A stretch of DNA of 64,000 bases from Siphonodentalium dalli (taxonomy: Eukaryota; Mollusca; Scaphopoda; Gadilida; Siphonodentaliidae), in the NCBI GenBank assembly GCA_032622095.1, contig CP136062.1, forward strand, positions 134,433,282 through 134,497,281, read 5' to 3'. The translations under genes and the position numbers were made by a program. Shown piece after piece: positions 60,122 through 64,000 of the stretch (position 1 is its first letter; every line of letters starts with the position of its first letter). Under the pieces are notes generated by a model. That model was not told the origin of the DNA and did no database searches. It was given only the letters and a program-made list of their open reading frames with translations.

Positions 60122-61260
60122 TTTAGGACATGGGAAATTGTTTTTGTTTATTTCGTGGCCACGAAATACTAATTCGTGGCCACGAAATTACTAATTCATG
60201 CCAACGAAATGCTATTTCGTGGCGAATTATAACTGATTGACCTTTGCATATATCCAGATACCTTTACGGTATGGTTACACTTGATGATGTTCTAGAAACA
60301 AGGCATACGATCGCAGAGAAGCTACTATAGACCCCTTATGACATGGGACAGGGCTCTATGGTGATATGAACGTCCGGTATAAACTAGCCCAGAGAGAACG
60401 GGGAACTTGAACACGGGTCAGGTGGCTCCAAGACAAACTGAATATTCTTTAGTTTCTACCACAAGGCATCGAATGGGAATGACATTTCACTCGGTATATT
60501 GTCCGATTTAAGTAAAATAAGGGTTTTGTAGGGTGGGCCCAAAACAAACTTGTAAATATTCACCCTTTCAACCATACGCGATCCAAAATGGTCGCCGCTC
60601 AGAAGGGGTCAAATAGGGTACACATTATTTCTCGGCCACTTGACCGATATAGATAAAATAAAGGGTGCTGTACGGTGGGGTCGCAAAGCAAGCTAAAATT
60701 TCACACCTTCAGCCATTCGAGCGAAAATGATAACTGATCAGAGGGGTCCATTTATGGTACCAAACAATTGCCCCCCCCCCATTTTAGGTCGAATACAGTG
60801 TGTTGTAGAGTGACCCCTGATGAGACAAGCATTTGGTATTCACCCGCTTTCACCATCCCCGATCCAAAATGGCCGCCCCAGATTGGTTCAAATATGGCAC
60901 CTATACAATTTCTCGGCCCCTTAATCGTTTGATGTGGTATAATTGGTGCTGTGGGGTGGCCACAAGATATACTGAATGTCGTGGGTGCCCTATGTGACCC
61001 CCCCCCCCCCACAGGACGGCGGCAACTTTGGATCGGGTTGGTGAAAGGGATGATTACTTTAATTTGTTTTACGGGCCACCCTATACAACACCCTTTATCT
61101 CAAATCGCCGTGGCTCGTGCCAAGAGGGTGGACAACTACAACCAGATCACCTCTATCCGCTTCCATTACAACAATGGGACTGACGATCGTATATCACAAT
61201 TAGTTATTTCGTGGCCACGAATTAGTTAGTGAAATAAAAAAAATATTCCCATGTCCTAAA
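60122..61260. mobile_element. 1.14-kb terminal-inverted-repeat element carrying the 135-bp satellite
   Basis: The ends TTTAGGACATGGGAA and TTCCCATGTCCTAAA are complements, followed inward by a T-rich run and TTTCGTGGCCACGAA on both sides. The interior (about 60530-61090) holds three to four diverged satellite units in the opposite orientation to 9.8-11.3 kb. Poly-C tracts at 60771 and 61001. Target duplication not resolved. Confidence 0.8.
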
Positions 61261-61619
61261 AGTTTTGACTGACACTTACATAAATATGACTCGCAGAATT
61301 GTTAGCACACAACTCCGTATTATGCGGTACTTCGTCCTGGCAATACACATTAATTTTGTAAATTGATGAATAACAACATCAATCAATTTTACAACGACAT
61401 CCTGAAACTTTATTCATGATAAGCATTACATTTATGCTTGATGTCGGGGTCCCCTCCATAAACCAATATTCATAATTCACATTTTGTAATATATATTTTA
61501 TTGATTTAATTGGAATAAATACTGTTTACATCAACCACATTTTATCAACTATTGTATCTGGTGTCCTGACTATATTGCAAGTTAATATGGTAAAATCACA
61601 TGTAATATATCGTAATTAC

Positions 61620-61750
61620 GTTTGACAGTTTACTCAAATGTTCACAGTGGTGGAACTTAATGGCTATCATATATGGATGGCTCTGAGAGCCATCCATATA
61701 TGATAGCCATTAAGTTCCACCACTGTGAACATTTGAGTAAACTGTCAAAC
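61620..61750. repeat. Perfect palindrome, arms of about 65 bp
   Basis: GTTTGACAGTTTACTCAAAT to a GGCTCTGAGAGCC centre and back to CTGTCAAAC with no mismatch seen. Confidence 0.93.
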
Positions 61751-61799
61751 TCTATATAGGGTCCAAAGTTAGTTTTGTTCGCAACTGTAGTACACTACC

Positions 61800-63300
61800 C
61801 GCGGAGACTTATCTGACGAACACCATTCTCAAAAATACATCTCAGAGTCATACTTTGACATATGTGCATAATTTCAACTCGCACAATTCATGAAAAGGCT
61901 AATCGTGTTAGTTAATATCTGTATAATCAAGAAACGCGCTTTAAATTTTTAGAATGTCAGACTGGAAACAAGTAGAGTCTGAAAGTAGACCGCCATATTT
62001 GATACTTTTGTTAATTTCAACTCGCACATCCACCAGAAGGTTAGTTATGAGGATTAATATTTGTATAATAAGCAAACGCTCTTTAAATTCTTAAAACAGT
62101 CCAAAAAAACTTTTTTCCAATAAAATTTCAACTGGACACAGATAAACTCTGAAAGTAGACACGCTATTGATAAATAAACCGTTCGCATGTCGTTTTAGAC
62201 AATCCGAAATTGCGCGACCGTTGTTTTCGACCAAAGGAATCTGACTTGTGGAATCAGTGAGGGTGGGGGTAGGGTTTGCTTTTCTGCGATATCTTTACCA
62301 AAAATCGATGTATCGACGTTTTGTTTATGGCATATGATCAAGATATCCTTGTAGATTGTTCATGTTCGTAGATATGTGATGTAGCTGATTTCAAGAATAT
62401 ACAATACCTTAATATTTGGGAAAGAAAATTGAAAATGCTGTCATAAATACAATTCATCTGATGATTTTATGATAAAATTCCACATTAAGATATGTAATTA
62501 AGTAATTTGTGGCAAGATCTCTCCATGTTTTTCGATTTCTAAGAACAAAGAAAGCCACTTACCGAACTTGCTATGCGTAATAGCATGCTTTTATTACCAG
62601 GTGGACGGGAACAAAATAGAGGGGTACACAAACAAAAGCCTCACACAAACCTGTTTCCACTAAAATATCAAGCTGGAAACAGGTAGATTCTGAAAATAGA
62701 CACACTGGTGGCATAGAAACTGCTATCATATCGCTTTTAACATTCCGAAAACGCGCGACCATTTTTTTCGACATAAGGAATCCGACTAATGATGGAATGC
62801 CTGTGCGTCATTTGGTGGTGAACGAATACTGACTTTTGTATTTTGACTGCCATTTTGGCATCCATCTTGGATGATGTTGCACAGTTCTGTTGAAGTGTGA
62901 TGATAATTCCGTATGTGACACGAATATTTCTTTCCCATCACATAATTCCGTTCATTTCTTTAAATCTATTGCTAGAATATCAGAATTGATTTTTGACAAA
63001 ATTCTATAATTCGGTTGTCTGAAGTGGATTTTTGACAGATCGAACATGTTTTGTACAAGACAATTGGTGCACTACATTGCTGAAGCAATAAATAAACACT
63101 GAATGGCCACAATGCGCAGTCGCTAACAAACGGAAGGTCATTTACGTGAGATTCTTAAAAATCGCAACATTGGTGATTTTCTGGTGCCATTTTGGCAGCC
63201 ATCTTTGACTGGAATAATATTTTCTCGTGAATTTTGGTACTGTACTTTGAGAACTACTATTAATGAATTACCCTTACTGAAAAAAATGTATAACAATGAA
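61800..63300. repeat. Diverged tandem and dispersed repeat (AAACGCTCTTTAAA, GCCATCTTGG)
   Basis: Segments around 61865-62010, 62012-62165 and 62650-62715 share TTTCAACTCGCAC, GGTTAGT and GTAGA-TCTGAAA-TAGAC blocks. 62180-62240 resembles 62725-62790. Same family as the arms of the 33-36 kb foldback. Noncoding. Confidence 0.55.
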
Positions 63301-63504
63301 GAAATATGCGCATAATTCGTCAGTTCTTAGGACAACCCTACACCTGAACTGAACTGACAATGACGTCATCTTTGTGACGTCATGATTCTCTCCAGTCGCG
63401 GACCCATGAAGTCTAACAAACTTTTTCCGACAAAGTAATTGATACCCTATCAGTCCTATCATAATATCATAGTCTCTACATTTGTTCAAAAACGTTATCA
63501 GAAT

Positions 63505-63863
63505 CGATTTATTGCAACAAATAATGCTAACCTGTATCAAATTTCCCAAAACTTGTTATTTATCAACATTTTGTTCAACAAAATATGGCCGTATTATCAC
63601 TAAAGTATCACGGAATTTGACCGAATTACCACTTGATTTTAGAGTTATCCATCTTCATCCGCAATTTAGTCCGAGACCATCCGTTTGACTACGTGTTTCT
63701 GGGCCACATATTATTACACATCGCGAGAAATAACAAACTTCAAAAATCGATATCTGATCACTATGAGCTTTGATGGGTGGGTTCCTCGACTTGAATAACA
63801 TATTTTTTACCCCCGAAGCCAAAGAAATAGTATTTTAGGAGCGTCTGATCGGATTGAGTACCT
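63505..63863. mobile_element. TTAA MITE family A, right part
   Basis: Ends GATTGAGTACCT, then TTAA (63864-63867). The left terminus is missing. Contains the uninterrupted TTGTTATTTATCAACATT stretch useful for comparison with 11.97 kb. Confidence 0.8.
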
Positions 63864-64000
63864 TTAACTTAACTGATTCGTCATATCCAGTTTAATTGTA
63901 ACAAAGTTATTATCAGAGCCTTTCCCATTATGAACGACGATAAATAATTATTACGAATTGGGTACCACGTCACTAGAGTTTGTGTTCTTTATATTCGTTG

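Noticed and set aside
1..64000. tRNA or rRNA genes
   Set aside because: GGTTCGA/GGTTCAA-like strings occur only within minisatellite or satellite units and lack the rest of a tRNA; no rRNA core sequence was seen.

Overview
The window looks like animal nuclear DNA: AT-rich, with split genes, GT/AG introns, an APE-type non-LTR retrotransposon, many short palindromic DNA transposons, minisatellites and a C-type-lectin-like membrane protein. A lophotrochozoan, probably a mollusc, is my best guess (inference from the repeat types and lectin architecture, not from a marker gene). I see no bacterial-type operons, CRISPR array, rRNA or tRNA.

Layout. 1-3.2 kb: 3' end of a plus-strand gene of unknown function whose last exon carries a 45-bp coding minisatellite (15-residue KPAKMYKNDFDDTPI repeat). 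3.2-15 kb: repeat-dominated, with inverted modules, three copies of a TA-flanked palindromic MITE, a tandem array of about eight hairpins, a 135-140-bp satellite and nested TTAA-flanked MITEs. 15.6-17.2 kb: a degenerate 42-45-bp minisatellite. 18.9-43.6 kb: a five-exon minus-strand gene that I assembled from splice sites and phases. It encodes a signal peptide, one C-type-lectin-like domain, a Thr-rich stalk and a C-terminal membrane segment. Its roughly 15.6-kb third intron contains most of a dead LINE (29.5-39.3 kb), itself broken by at least four other insertions. 40.9-47.3 kb: further foldbacks, tandem duplications and a weak candidate for a small secreted-protein gene.

47.9-55.6 kb is the most unusual region. 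Two terminal direct repeats (the left one truncated at a foldback element), a primer-binding-site-like and a polypurine-tract-like sequence flank a 2.6-kb structured leader and one long open frame (about 1,300 codons with a single in-frame TAA). This protein contains no reverse transcriptase, integrase or protease that I can recognise. It looks like a pol-less LTR-retrotransposon derivative carrying a protein of unknown family with repeated helical modules. 55.6-64 kb: tandem arrays, perfect palindromes, a long terminal-inverted-repeat element carrying the same satellite as at 10 kb, and another TTAA MITE half.

How the parts relate: the two host genes (about 0-3 kb and 19-43.6 kb) are separated and expanded by transposable elements. 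Three MITE families with TTAA target sites and AGG-type ends account for much of the intronic DNA, and two of their insertions interrupt otherwise recognisable sequences, which fixes their target site directly.
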